Translations under genes and position numbers: made by a program
The notes under the pieces: generated by a model
Seen by the model: the letters and a program-made list of their open reading frames with translations, nothing else
What the model was told of the DNA's origin: nothing
Database searches by the model: none
NCBI GenBank assembly: GCA_031308135.1
Contig: JAHLJT010009419.1
Location: forward strand, 37,689,221-37,753,220
From: Acheta domesticus
Taxonomy: Eukaryota; Arthropoda; Insecta; Orthoptera; Gryllidae
Reading direction: 5' to 3'
Length of the DNA: 64,000 nt
In this document: positions 36,955 to 47,829 of the stretch, one piece after another
How the letters are laid out: every line of letters begins with the position of its first letter
Numbering within the stretch: position 1 is the stretch's first letter

Positions 36955-36955
<1 letters not shown>
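36671..36955 (+). repeat. tRNA-derived SINE, family B, ending in (TAA)n
   Basis: The head has an A-box-like region (GTGACGCAGACGGTTGCGG) and a B-box GGTTCGAGTCC at about 36729. The B-box is flanked by a 5-bp stem GCAGG/CCTGC, the tRNA T-arm. Acceptor-stem ends do not pair, so it is not a functional tRNA. The body (GCATGGTCGTATTTGCGATTG) resembles 47253-47365 in reverse complement. The element appears to run to the (TAA)n tract at 36956. Confidence 0.65.

Positions 36956-37025
<70 letters not shown>
36956..37025. repeat. (AAT)n microsatellite, probable SINE tail
   Basis: About 70 bp of uninterrupted AAT triplets directly follows the family-B SINE body. Confidence 0.9.
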
Positions 37026-37027
<2 letters not shown>

Positions 37028-37795
37028 ATTATTTACTTTAAACCGATGATGAAATGGAACATAGTATGTTGGTAGTATTTTTGGAGGTGTATTAGCGAGG
37101 GCAGATAGAAATCTCCGGTGCAAGAGCGAGCACACTCTCAGCTTCTACGACCACTCTTCTCCCTCTCCTCATGCCGCGTGCCTCGCAGCCGGCATCTTCG
37201 TCCTCATCCGCCTTCGCATGCAGGCGCTCGATTAACATAATCACAGGAAGCCGCGGGGAAGCGGCAGCGGCGTCGGCCGAGGTGCAAATGTAAATGCAAA
37301 GGCCCGACCGGTTCCTCAACGCGGGACGAGAAATTCTTGTAATGATACGCAGGCCGCGGCACGGGCGCGGGCGGGGGCGAGGGCTATAACGGGCGAGGGC
37401 CTTATAAGGCCGCTTCATTTCGCAGCTGCTCCGACTGCCGGACAGCGCCCAATCGCGCATGCGAAGTTGGAGCCCCGAGGCGATTATGCGCAACCTCAAA
37501 AGATGCGACGTCAGGGTCAAAGTCTGTGGTGTTGCACGTGATCTAGAGAGCCGGCATCTGGAGGTGGTTTCTGCACACTCAGGTACCAATGGTCTGGAAA
37601 ATGATTTGCGAGAAGTATTTTTACTGGAAGTCAACCACCTTCCTTGAGGTTTGCTTTTGTTTTTTTCTGCAATCGAACAAGTCTGACGGACGTTTGCTAC
37701 ATATATGTGTTCAACTAATGGACCCTTGCGAAAATACGTTCCTCCCGCGTAAATAATTGTGTTAATAATTACTAGTGAAAATAGGTGCGTCATGA
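37026..37795. other. GC-rich segment crossed by a long unassigned minus-strand ORF
   Basis: A 233-codon frame runs on the minus strand from 37793 to 37092. It is the longest frame in the window outside simple repeats. Its C-terminal part (MLIERLHAKADEDEDAGCEA) looks protein-like, but the N-terminal half comes from AT-rich DNA and the middle is Arg/Pro-rich from a GGGCGCGGGCGGGGGCGAGG stretch at about 37360. No family is recognised and no splice sites support it. It is probably chance. Confidence 0.25.
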
Positions 37796-39787
37796 GGGAC
37801 CTTTTGATACATAAATTTAATTGCGCAAAGATTTCGACATCTACTCGATACCGATCATCCGTTCATGCTACGCAGTGAGGTAACCTGGAAGATCTAAATC
37901 TCCAATACGGTCAAGGAGTTTCAGAAGGGAATAATTTTGTAGAATTTTGCTTAAAAAAGATAACTTTAACTCCAGTTGCCTCTGCACGTTACTTCACACT
38001 TTGTCCTGTACATTCTCCGACGTTATCCCGCATTTTACCCTCTTAGCAAATTCGTCACCACGCATTATCCCAGTATCCGCTGCTTTCTCAATATGTATTT
38101 CCATATGTATTTCCTAAAATTTCACGTTCGAAACTCAAATGTTTCCTCGCATGTTTCCTACATGATCGGATAAAATAATTGGAGGATGAAGTAACTGAAG
38201 TCATCCCCACAATCCTAAACGATCCCCCATCATGTTTCCAGACACTTTTCACTGATTCCTCCACATGTTCCTACACATGTGAATCGAATTTATCCACACA
38301 TTAATGGGAAAATTAATCTGCAAATTCAAAAATTAAAATGATATTTTATTACAAAATACTTTTGTATTTATGTTACGGCAGCGGATAGTGCATTGGCTAC
38401 CTTGGCGATTGAAACAGATCATTTGGAATTGCCTGAATATCCAAAAGAGCTGAAACCCTCCTAAAATGTAAAAATAAAAGAGACTCAGAGAGTTTTTGCA
38501 AAAATTTCGATATCGAAAAAAACATTTAGCCCGGTAGAACTCGCGCCAAATTACCGAACGGGAGTGCTTACAATGGGTCTGTGAGGCGCACTGATTTATA
38601 TTTATTTCAACAGAATCATTTTCTTATTTAAAAATAATTGGAGATAAATTCAGTGAAGGAGCTAGTATGTAAAATTACTAGTGAAGTGTAATATTTCTGC
38701 AAATCTGTGGAAACATTATTTAATGCTAAAATTTTCTAATGGAATTCTTTAACTATTGCTAAAAGTGTGAAATACTATTTTTAAATTATATTTATTGTGG
38801 GGATATTATACATTGTATATTGCATGCATATAGCGTATCGTTGTTCTGGCACCGCTGACGGAGGACAAATTTCATCTTGGGAAAGAAATTTGAACAAAAA
38901 CACTTGCAATTAGAGGACAAATATTAAATTTTTTCTGTCTTTTTCCCTAAATTGTTAACCCCGGTCTCTTTATCGTATCTCTGGAATTTGTGTAATTGGA
39001 AAAACTAGTAAATATTGACTCTTCTCCAAATAAAGTTTGGAATGGTGTTAGATACGCATAACCGGTGAGCACATCTCTGAGAAGTTAAAGACTGCGATTG
39101 TTGACAAATAGTGACATGTAAACTTCCAAATTATTGATGCAACTAGAAATTTCGAAAGAATAAAAGCCAATGATATTTGTCTTAATTTAGTTTACGTTTC
39201 TCAATTCTAGCACAACTAAATAGCACCCGTTTCAACTAAGTCGACTTCCTTCCTCTTTACTACTGGATTTTAGTATTTGTTACCGGTATCATCTTTCCTA
39301 TAAATTATCATAACATTTATGCTCGTTTGTTCGAAGTTTGCTCGTTTTTGTATTCAATTCCGACCTCCAAAAAGCTGACATTCCATTTTCATACTCTTCG
39401 TGACAAAGAGATTCAATTCCATTACAATTTATTTTAAACAAATTCAGTTGGTTAAAACATGACTCAGAATGTGATAAATTTGTTAAAAAAATTATAATGG
39501 CTAAACGTCGATTTAATAGTGAACACTCAATTGGAACCGTGTCCACAATTTGTTATAACAATGCTCGCAGGTTGTCTATAGGACCCAGCATGTCTCAAAA
39601 CTTTAATTCCTCGAAACCGTTAAGAAAATGTAACGGGCTTGTATCGCAATAATATAAATAGAGATAATACAGGAAGGTTTAAGAAACATCTCTCTCGTGC
39701 AGCCTTCTGCCGAAAAAACAGTAAATTAATTGAAACGGTGTCTCACAGTTCCGGCACGCGCTCTATCGGTTCCAGAGTGAAAATTTG
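37796..39787. other. AT-rich sequence, nothing recognised
   Basis: Short frames only; no repeat matched elsewhere in the window. Confidence 0.4.
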
Positions 39788-39949
39788 CTACACATTGGAA
39801 CCCAACTTCCTGCGCGTCTGATAGTCCGTGATATGGGGTGATGGAAACTTCCAAAAATATATGGTAGTGCGGACGAACGGCAGTAAGGTCTTCGCCCAGC
39901 TCTTGTGAATTTCTGGTATATTTCTTTGGTATATGTTATACTCAGACAT
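39788..39949 (-). CDS. Small open frame of 53 codons with a good start context, function unknown
   Basis: On the minus strand, ACTACAAAATGTCTG places an ATG (39949-39947) in a context close to the insect consensus (CAAAATG). The frame of 53 residues begins MSEYNIYQRNIPEIHKSW, contains FVRTTIYFWKFPSPHITDY and ends RRKLGSNV before TAG. Composition is balanced, with aromatic and basic residues like small mitochondrial membrane or matrix subunits, but I cannot name a family. The frame continues open 37 codons upstream of this ATG. It might be a real small gene, a processed pseudogene, or chance. Confidence 0.25.
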   Translation of the reverse strand: MSEYNIYQRNIPEIHKSWAKTLLPFVRTTIYFWKFPSPHITDYQTRRKLGSNV

Positions 39950-40149
39950 TTTGTAGTTTTTGTCGTTGTTTTGAGTCCAGAGGCTTGTGCGCAGACAAAT
40001 TGGCAGCTGTTGGGAATCGAGAGCAAGAGAATGCCCCACCCATGGGATAAAATAGTACAAACTAAGGACTCAGAACGTGGAAAGGGATGCCAATAGTTCT
40101 AAACGAGTTAGAAAAGAAATGTTGGTACTAGATTTATTGACAAATAAAT
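39950..40149. other. Upstream region of the small ORF
   Basis: No TATA box, splice site or repeat could be assigned confidently. Confidence 0.3.
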
Positions 40150-40247
40150 AAATTATTCTGTATTATTTTTATACACATTAAACTGATATTATTAGTGTGA
40201 TGTAATAATACCAGTATAATGTGTATAAAAATATTACAGAATAATTT
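40150..40247. mobile_element. Small palindromic MITE-like hairpin
   Basis: The arms AAATTATTCTGTATTATTTT... (40150-40180) and ...AAAATATTACAGAATAATTT (40217-40247) are near-perfect reverse complements. The inner part (CTGATATTATTA against TAATAATACCAG) also pairs. The whole 98 bp folds back with a loop of about 10 nt. It is AT-rich and without a frame. A target-site duplication is not clear. Confidence 0.7.
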
Positions 40248-41280
40248 CGTTAATGAAAAAAACGAAGGGTCCTGTTTTTAAAATTTCCCTAGGATTTCTA
40301 AGTTTTTAGTCCTCTGTCTGGAGTTAGACAAAATAAATGAAAAATATTTTTTCTAACGAAATTTCCATAGAAACAAGTGTACCAACAAATCTCGCTGCTG
40401 CAAAAGAAAGTGATGTAAGTAGTTACACATACATATTATAAAATAAAGCGGTTTAGAACGATATGATTCTGAGTTACAAGAATGCAATAAAACTGCATGA
40501 CTCGAGATAAAAAGTTGCTTTGTCAAGTTCGTCTTGATAAATCTCTCAAAACAGGCCTTCTTATCGCATCTGTTGGCATACCACTGATAGCGTAGTGGAG
40601 CAGACGAAAACACATACAAGGCAGCTGAACTATAAAAAGCAATATGCTATTAAATTGGACTAAATGGTTGACGTTGCAAATGTGCTGAGTGTGGTTGACG
40701 TTTACTGACAATGAGTTGTGCTCTTCATCTTCCGGGAGACCCAGCGCATAGCTCGGGGATTCTGGCTCATAAACGAATCTCGCAGCTGCCGGAAGGCTCT
40801 TGTAAATGGCTTTATTCGCATTCATATGGATTTACACCGGTTAAAGGCAGATTTAAACCCACGGCGCCAGTGTTCAGAGGACTGATGAGCTTCTTCGGTG
40901 TATCCCTAAGCGTCTATTTGTGGCTGTTCGGCATGTTTGAGCATTGATGTGTCAGTCGTTTCACTTTTCTATTTTTGCGTTCGTTGAACCAGGCCCTCGT
41001 CGTCGTTTTGCTTCCTTTCAGACTTGATCATTGCCGTGTCGTAAACATGCTTGCAGTGCTGACGCGAGTTTTCCTTACTGCAAAGCTGCTACCGTTTCCT
41101 CACGTGCTGTGTTTACCGTATAGTTTGATATGTTCCTCGGTAATAATAAACTTTATTTAACATTGTAATGTTGTAAATGCACAGGTACCTAAAACTGTTT
41201 GATTTCATTTTTTTGTTTTTTAAATTTGTTTAAGGTCGCTTTTTAACATCTTGGTCATATAGCAATCACTATGATCGTTT
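40248..41280. other. AT-rich to mixed sequence, nothing recognised
   Basis: Frames of 78-100 codons overlap on both strands at 40523-40950 without recognisable domains. Confidence 0.4.
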
Positions 41281-41432
41281 TAACTGTAGGGGTAACTCTA
41301 GGAGTAACACGTAAGGACAACAAAAACACACAGACATCCTTGCCCGAAGTGGGATTCAAACCCGCGACCCTCGGCGAGGTAGGTGCGGCCCTCCAGACTT
41401 AGCGACCTCGGCTATCCTGACCGGCTTTGTGT
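41281..41432 (-). repeat. tRNA-derived SINE, family B, reverse orientation
   Basis: In reverse complement it reads AAAGCCGGTCAGGATAGCCG, then AGGTCGCTAAGTCTGGAGG, then the B-box GGGTTTGAATCCC and CTTCGGGCAAGGATG. The order (CCGAGGTCGCTAA, GCGGGTTTGAATCCCAC, GGGCAAGGATG) matches 47225-47365. It ends in a short A/C-rich segment. Confidence 0.75.
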
Positions 41433-43024
41433 TTTTAATTTAACCAACAAACCCGACCAAGCAAAAAGCAAGTTTCCTTCCTGAACTTGTTCTTTTTCCT
41501 CGTAATCCTTGAAACCAATGGATGGATTTTGGTAATCGTTGAAACTAAATGTATTATTTTCAGAATTATCTAAAAAGTGTACAACGGCTACATAGCATTA
41601 TTTTAAATCAAAATGGCTGACATTAGCAAGGTAAAGTAATCAATGGGCTTACGAAACAAAACCTCAGCACTTAAATAATGGTAATATAAGAAAATGAGTG
41701 TCTTAAATAGCTCATTGAAGCACGTGTTCTATAACGAAACGCTTATAACATCCACATTAATAAAATACGTTTACACTCAGTCGAATAGTACGGACGAAGG
41801 CCTCGGAGTATCACAAAGAAATAACAGATGTAGAATAAAGTGAGCGAGCATTCACCCTGCTCAAGATGGGTAATGATAACATGAACCGGAAAAGGTTTTA
41901 GCAAAATAGCTTTATTAATTGCATTATTTAATTCTAAAAGAAATTTCCCTTTTTATTGAAGCCATTATTACTATCTTTCGTTCTGATATCTATGCATACC
42001 AACTGGGACGCCGCCAAATAATTTAGTACCGTCAATGGGATTCATTAATTTGAAAACAAATGTTGGCGATTAGAAGGAATCTAGTCGGACTTCTACGACG
42101 ATGATACTCAAAGTAGCGCACTCGTCCTTCAGCATTCCCCAGAGAAACCAGCTCCGTCACTTCTCTTTCGACAGATGAGCTGCAAGAGAAGTGAGCAGGC
42201 GTTGAGAAAAATTGTAGTAATGATAAGGAGTAGGGAACCTAATTTGAAATGGCGAACAAGGGAAATGTGAAGGGACGCACAACTTGAGGATAAGATCTGG
42301 TTTTCTCTCCAGACTCGACGCCTAATTATGTGTGTATTTAATAGACAGTGTGATAAACATTGTATCGCAAATGCGTCGAAAATGGAACTTAAGCTAGTTA
42401 GTCCTGCTGTGGGACCAAATGAATGTGTTATTAATTAGATAACGTTGATATAAAATGCAATTAGCTACAAATCGCTTAGAATATACAAATGAAAATATTA
42501 TGATCGCATGAAAACTCGTTTTCCACTAACTGCAGTCTCGCCAGGAATACTGACGAAGAGAAATTTAGAAAAAATATACAGCTTCCTGGAAACGATAGTC
42601 AAAATTTCGACAGATCGTGCGCTTTCTGGTATGATTTATCTGCGATATTGTTACGTACAAAACATGTTTACCATACATTGAAAGATAAACTTCGCATTTC
42701 GTAAAAACATGGATATTTCTAAGCAATGATCTCCTACAGATGAAAGACGATGGGTTAGGATCATCACATTAGTAGGTGTTATATATACGAATATGTTAAG
42801 TATACGAAAAAGAACTGCACCAAGACTCAACGCCTCTAACGTCGGAGCATACATGGGCTACGCTTTCAGTGGTAACTTGGACAAACGAAGAACTTGCTTA
42901 GACAAACGCGCCTTGGGCGGAGTAGCGACCGTATCTTCGAAAGCGAAGCGAGGCATCAGGCCTTGAGGGGGCGGCGTAGGTCGAAGGGGACGCCCAGAGG
43001 CGGACCAAGGCAGCGGCGAAGGCG
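41433..43024. other. AT-rich sequence, nothing recognised
   Basis: No gene was supported. The last 130 bp become GC-rich before the purine array. Confidence 0.4.
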
Positions 43025-43660
43025 GAGGCGGTGGCGGCGGCGGAGGAGGAGGAGAATGAGGAGGAGAATGAGGAGGAGAATGAGGAGGAGAATGAGGAGG
43101 AGAATGAGGAGGAGAATGAGGAGGAGAATGAGGAGGAGAATGAGGAGGAGAATGAGGAGAGAATGAGGAGGAGAATGAGGAGGAGGAGGAGGCGGAGGAG
43201 GAGGAGGCGGCGGCGGAGGAGGAGGAGGAGGAGGCGGCGGAGGAGGAGAAGGAGAAGGAGGAGGAGGAGGCGGAGGAGGAGGCGGCGGCAGAGGAGAAGG
43301 AGGAGGAGGAGGCGGCGGCGGCTGAGGAGGAAGCGAAGGAGGAGGAGGAGGAGGAGGAGGAGAGAGAGGAGGAGGAGAAGGAGAAGGAGGAAGAGAAGGG
43401 GGAGGCGGAGGAGGAGGAGGAGAAGGAGGCGGAGAATGAGGAGGAGAATGAGGAGGAGAATGAGGAGGAGAATGAGGAGGAGAATGAGGAGGAGAATGAG
43501 GAGGAGGGTGAGGAGGAGAGTGAGGAGGAGACGGCGGCGGAGGAGGAGGAGGAGGAGGAGGAGGAGGAGGAGGAGGAGGCGGCGGCGGCTGAGGAGGAGG
43601 CGAAGGAGGAGGAGAAGGAGAAGGAGGAAGAGAAGGGGGAGGCGGAGGAGGAGGAGGCGC
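43025..43660. repeat. Purine-rich array (GAGGAGGAGAAT)n and (GAG/GCG)n
   Basis: Two blocks of GAGGAGGAGAAT 12-mers (43050-43165 and 43430-43500) flank a (GAG)n/(GGC)n stretch. A segment with CGGCGGCTGAGGAGG occurs at about 43316 and again at about 43582, so part of the array was duplicated. Frames are Glu/Asn-rich, Arg-rich or Ser-rich (289 codons on the minus strand) purely from the repeat. Confidence 0.92.
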
Positions 43661-43975
43661 GGCGCGTGGAAACGGCCCTTTCGTCCGGCCGGCGCGGCGC
43701 GGCGCGGCGGCCCTTCGCGAGATTCAATTATCGCGTCGTGAGTCCACGCGCCGCCGCGCCGTTTCCTCTGCCCTCTGCCGCCCCCAACCGCCCTCCTTTG
43801 CCCTGGGGCGCCGCCGCCGCCGGCGCAGAGAGCGCGTGGGGGGCGGGGCCGGGCGCCGCGCGAATCCGCCTCCGGAGATTTACCGTCGATTGCGAGGAAC
43901 CGGTCGCCGTGCGGCGCCGCGCGCGCCGTCTTGCCGTCCGACGTCGTCGTGGGTTTTCACAGTGGGTGCGCTACT
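43661..43975. other. CpG-rich island with a GC-box
   Basis: This very CpG-rich stretch includes GGGGGCGGGGCCGGGCGCCG at about 43840, an Sp1-type GC-box. Open frames on the plus strand are unrecognised. It could be a promoter island, bounded by a purine array and a hAT-like element. Confidence 0.4.
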
Positions 43976-43979
43976 AGAT

Positions 43980-44371
43980 CAGTGGTTGCCAACTCAATGC
44001 TCTGTGACGTCACAGAAATCTGCTATCTTGCTCCGAACCGACCGACCGACAGACAAAGGTAGCCCTCGTCGCGGCGGCAAGCGCACAGTGTTCCCATGAT
44101 GGTACGGAAGTGGAAAAAAGGTTCGCTTGGAAAATCTATAATTACGATTTTTCACTTTTCTTCCCTAAAAGAAAAAAATTGACGGGTGTAGATGGTTTCT
44201 CTCTCATGTTGCCTGAAACACCGGAAAAGGGCCACTGCCAAGTCGGCGGTAGCGGCGACCGCCGTCTGCCCCTCCTTCCTTCCCCCATTCGCTCCCTCCG
44301 CTTCTCCGACTGCCTTTTCTCGGAGGGAAAAAATGCTCCGACGTCATTCCTTGTCCAGTTGGCAATCACTG
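43980..44371. mobile_element. hAT-like non-autonomous DNA transposon
   Basis: The left end CAGTGGTTGCCAACTC and the right end GTTGGCAATCACTG are inverted repeats of the hAT type. Flanking octamers TACTAGAT (43972-43979) and GTCTAGAT (44372-44379) agree at six of eight positions, consistent with an 8-bp target-site duplication. The interior has a palindrome CTGTGACGTCACAG (44002-44015) and a CCGACCGACCGACAGACA tract. There is no transposase frame. Confidence 0.8.
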
Positions 44372-44410
44372 GTCTAGATGGCCTGGAAAGTATTCCTTCT
44401 TCGCACAATC

Positions 44411-44745
44411 TCAATGGCTGAAGTGTCTCATTGCAACAACTGCTCTCACTTCAACATGTCTGACTGGGATATTCTAGGGTTTGAGTTGCGACGAAGGTGA
44501 ATTTTTCGGCACTATCTATAGAGCTAGGTCGAATCCAGCCGTCACTTAAGGGGAAATTCTACCGTTCGGCTGCTCTTAACAGTAGTGTTCCGTTTACTAT
44601 CAGATTAATGCTGGGGAAGTGCCTTAGTCGACGGGGCACGGACCGCGCGCGATATTCCCTTTCTAATCCTTCTGTCATCTACCCATTACTCTCTCTCTCT
44701 CTCTAACACACACACAAACATTCGCAATTTTATGCACTGCATGAA
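44411..44745 (+). repeat. tRNA-derived SINE, family A, diverged copy
   Basis: Blocks shared with 34381-34705 include GGGTTTGAGTTGCGACG in the B-box position, then TAGGTCGAATCCAGCCGTCA, TCGGCTGCTCTTAACAG, and GGGGCACGGACCGCGC near the 3' end. The tail holds (CT)n and (AC)n and ends TGCACTGCATGAATAAAG. The tRNA head is poorly preserved. Confidence 0.65.
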
Positions 44746-47224
44746 TAAAGAAATATGCTGTTTCTAAAGCAATGGTGCGGATTACAAAATGAAATAGAAT
44801 CGACTTTGATGTATTATCTGTTACGCTGTGCAACTAATTGCAAACTGTGAGTTTAAACCCGACCACAGTGGAGTTTTACAGAACAGAAACACAAAGATGT
44901 GTGTGTCAACGATTATATGGCGTTAAAAAAGCGATCCCTAGGCTTCCTAGTTTTCGGCAAAACTATATTATTCATTGACAAAAGAAAACTGGAACGTGCC
45001 TCAAATACTATTGCCATTTGTCGTGAGATTTTTCCCATTCGAATTTCCTTCGTTCGTTCCTTCCTTCCTTCCTTCCTTTCTTTTTTCTTCGCCAGTATCT
45101 TTGACCAGCATATTGGTACTGAAGTCACCGAAATGGCATTCGAATTTACTAGAAAAAAGGATATGATAAATATTGATTTAAATGATAGTGTAAGTTACTT
45201 GGTAAGTTTTCATTTGCCTTCCACGTCAAAATATGTAGATGGAAGCGTCCATGCGTGACATAGAATTAGAACCTGGAACCCGAGCTCCGGGTTCTCGTTT
45301 GCTGGTCTTCCCCTTTACACCAGTTATTTTGTTTCCCTTCCTGGGCTCCTTCCATCCGTTTGAGCAGAAGCACCTCCTTTCATTCTCTTGAGTTAAAGCG
45401 GTGCTGCATGCAGTTCTCGTCCAGGGTGGGTAATTATGAAGACCTCCGCCTTCCACAACCCCTGGATTACCTTCAGTAGCGAGTCAGTAAATATATTTTG
45501 GGAAATTTATAATTGAAAAACATGTATCTGAATATATAATTGATAAACATGTAATTGGGAAACATGTACAACTAATTTCGTTATCCTTAGTGTCCCCTTG
45601 AACATACAAGTATTCCGAAACCTAGGCCCTGCTTCTCTTTCCTTGGTTTGCAGCATTTTAGAAATTATATTTGAGAAGTTCCTTTTGGTTCTTAATTGAA
45701 AAGAGGATACCTGTCAATAGTAAACCCATTTCCTTATAATTTATTTTCTAATTTGTATTCCACTATCTTCAACCATTCAATAATAGCGAGACGTTTACTA
45801 ATATATCGTGACTTCCTATATATGTATTTCTGAAATAGTAAATGTTAGCCTACAATAATTTTGACTTTCACAAATTCCCATTGCGTACCAAAAATCTAAA
45901 TTAATGAAATCCAAATGTAATTAATTGAATCAAAAGTTCAAATAAAATTCCCAAAGAAAATGTAACTTTTAATATCGATATTAAATAGCTGTCTTAGTAA
46001 AACATAAAAATTAGGGCATCATTGTAATTTTCTAGAGGAAAGGCCTACGTGATCTTTCATTTTTAAAGTTATATTATGAGCACATAAAACAATAATTATG
46101 ATATTCTTTAAACTTCATGAGGAAAAATTTAATTTGGCGGTACACTCGACGCATGCAGCATTGCGGAGACGAAATCATCTGTGCAGACGCCACTGCGAAG
46201 CTTCTCACAGTGGAATAGCTTTCCAACCCAGCAATTGGGGTTCATATTTTCAGGTTCTCTGCGGTCTCCTGTCAGAGGAAGACCATGGCTGTTTTTGCTT
46301 TCTCTTCTCAGTAGGGGATAATATAAGGTCTAGAGAGGCATCAAAGGCCCCGCCTCATTAAAAGCGAATGCAGTCATAGAATGAGTAGATAAATTCAAGT
46401 CGCAACTTGTTAGTCGTGCTGGTCTTTGTGTGAATATCTTGATATTGTGTGGTCTATTTTCCTTTCTCATTTTGTCTCTATTGTATAACTTTTTATGGAT
46501 GAAAAGGACACATAAAACGCACGAGACATAACCTTCGATTTATCGTCCTTTTTTTGAGTAGGTTATACATTGATCATTAAGGTCTATTGTGTTTATAATG
46601 ATACATGTAGATACAGAATTATTTTCATTTTTATCTTAACAACACCTCAATGGGGTTTCCGAAACTTATTGCTCTGTTTATAATATTGTATGGTTCTATT
46701 ATGGTACTTTTAATACATACAGCATTATTGCATTTATAATAATAGTAAGTACGTAAAACAAATTTTTAAAATGTTTTGATGAACATTGTTTTAACATTGC
46801 TTTATCAACTTATTAGAAATAAAAAGACTGTCAGAGAGCGCGAGAGCAATAAGGTTAATTATTCTTTAATATTTGTTTCAATTTTTCAAGACTACGATCT
46901 CGGTTATCACTTACATTCTTAATTTTAAATATAATAAAATAGCTAAGAAGGAAAACATTAGAGGAAAACACCACGTGCGCATTACATTTCTTTAATTTAT
47001 TCTCAAAGTAACGCGGTGAATAAATCTTTAAAATACAAACTATGTTTGAAAGGAGATGACTGAAGTCAAGACTACTTACTTCATCAAATAAAAAATGAGC
47101 TAAAATAGGAGGAGGATGATTGAAGTATAACCGTCTGAGTATTAAAGTACTTTTTTTGTTATTTAAGGTCGCATCAACTACTAGGTCATTAGCGACCACT
47201 ATTGGATTTAACGTTATGGTAAGA
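44746..47224. other. AT-rich sequence, nothing firmly recognised
   Basis: A (CCTT)n run lies at 45058-45078. A short ATAATTGAAAAACATGTA-like motif occurs three times at 45505-45570. The stretch 45245-45300 has GGAACCCGAGCTCCGGGTTC, possibly a decayed reverse SINE head. No gene was supported. Confidence 0.4.
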
Positions 47225-47365
47225 CAATGAAACTATGTGGCGATGATAGGGGGTGAAACTACAAACATATACACCATGCCCAAGGCGGGACCCGAACCCG
47301 CGATCCCTCGGTTCGAGATCACTAGTGCCCCACTGCTTTAGCGATCTCGGCCACGGGGACGACAT
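47225..47365 (-). repeat. tRNA-derived SINE, family B, reverse orientation
   Basis: The reverse complement begins TCGTCCCCGTGGCCGAGATC, continues GCTAAAGCAGTGGGGCAC, and has the B-box GGGTTCGGGTCCCGCC then TTGGGCATGGTGTATATG. This is the clearest family-B head in the window. Its body ends near CACCCCCTATCATCGCC. Confidence 0.8.
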
Positions 47366-47637
47366 TAAAGTATTTATTTCTAATATCTTTCATCATATCA
47401 TGTGGTTTATACAAGGTAAATTTCAGCAGCTAAATTCAAAATTGCAACGTAAAAGTAATGCAACGTAAAATTGAGCAGCAAAAAAAATTCGCTTAGTTTA
47501 TTCTCTGTATACGCAAAACTCTCCATATTTCCCTGATAAGTTAATTCAAATATCAACTATTTACCAGACTCATTTTATAATCTTTCTTTCTCTACAAATT
47601 GCTAATAACATCAACAATATTGTTCTCTAAACGTTTG
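47366..47637. other. AT-rich sequence, nothing recognised
   Basis: Short frames only. Confidence 0.4.
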
Positions 47638-47829
47638 CTTTTAGGCAGTGGCGTATCTACGGTATTGCAGGCATGGCACGTGCCATGGGCGCCACTCACA
47701 AGGGGCGCTATTTACAGTATACCCGTTAAAACAAATAACAACAACCTTAATTTCAAGCATTCGCACAGGGGCGCATATTCTATGCTTGCCATAGGCGCCT
47801 GAATACCTAGATATGCCTCTGCTTTTAGG
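47638..47829. mobile_element. hAT-like MITE with perfect 8-bp target-site duplication
   Basis: The element proper is 47646-47821 (176 bp). Its ends CAGTGGCGTATCTACGG and CCTAGATATGCCTCTG are inverted repeats. The octamer CTTTTAGG lies immediately outside both ends (47638-47645 and 47822-47829). An 8-bp duplication with CAG...CTG ends is the hAT signature. A related copy lies in the opposite orientation at 59315-59473. It has no frame and is non-autonomous. Confidence 0.93.

Noticed and set aside
42858..43741. 289-codon Ser-rich and 236-codon Arg/Glu-rich ORFs
   Set aside because: They are direct translation of the purine-rich array, with no unique sequence.
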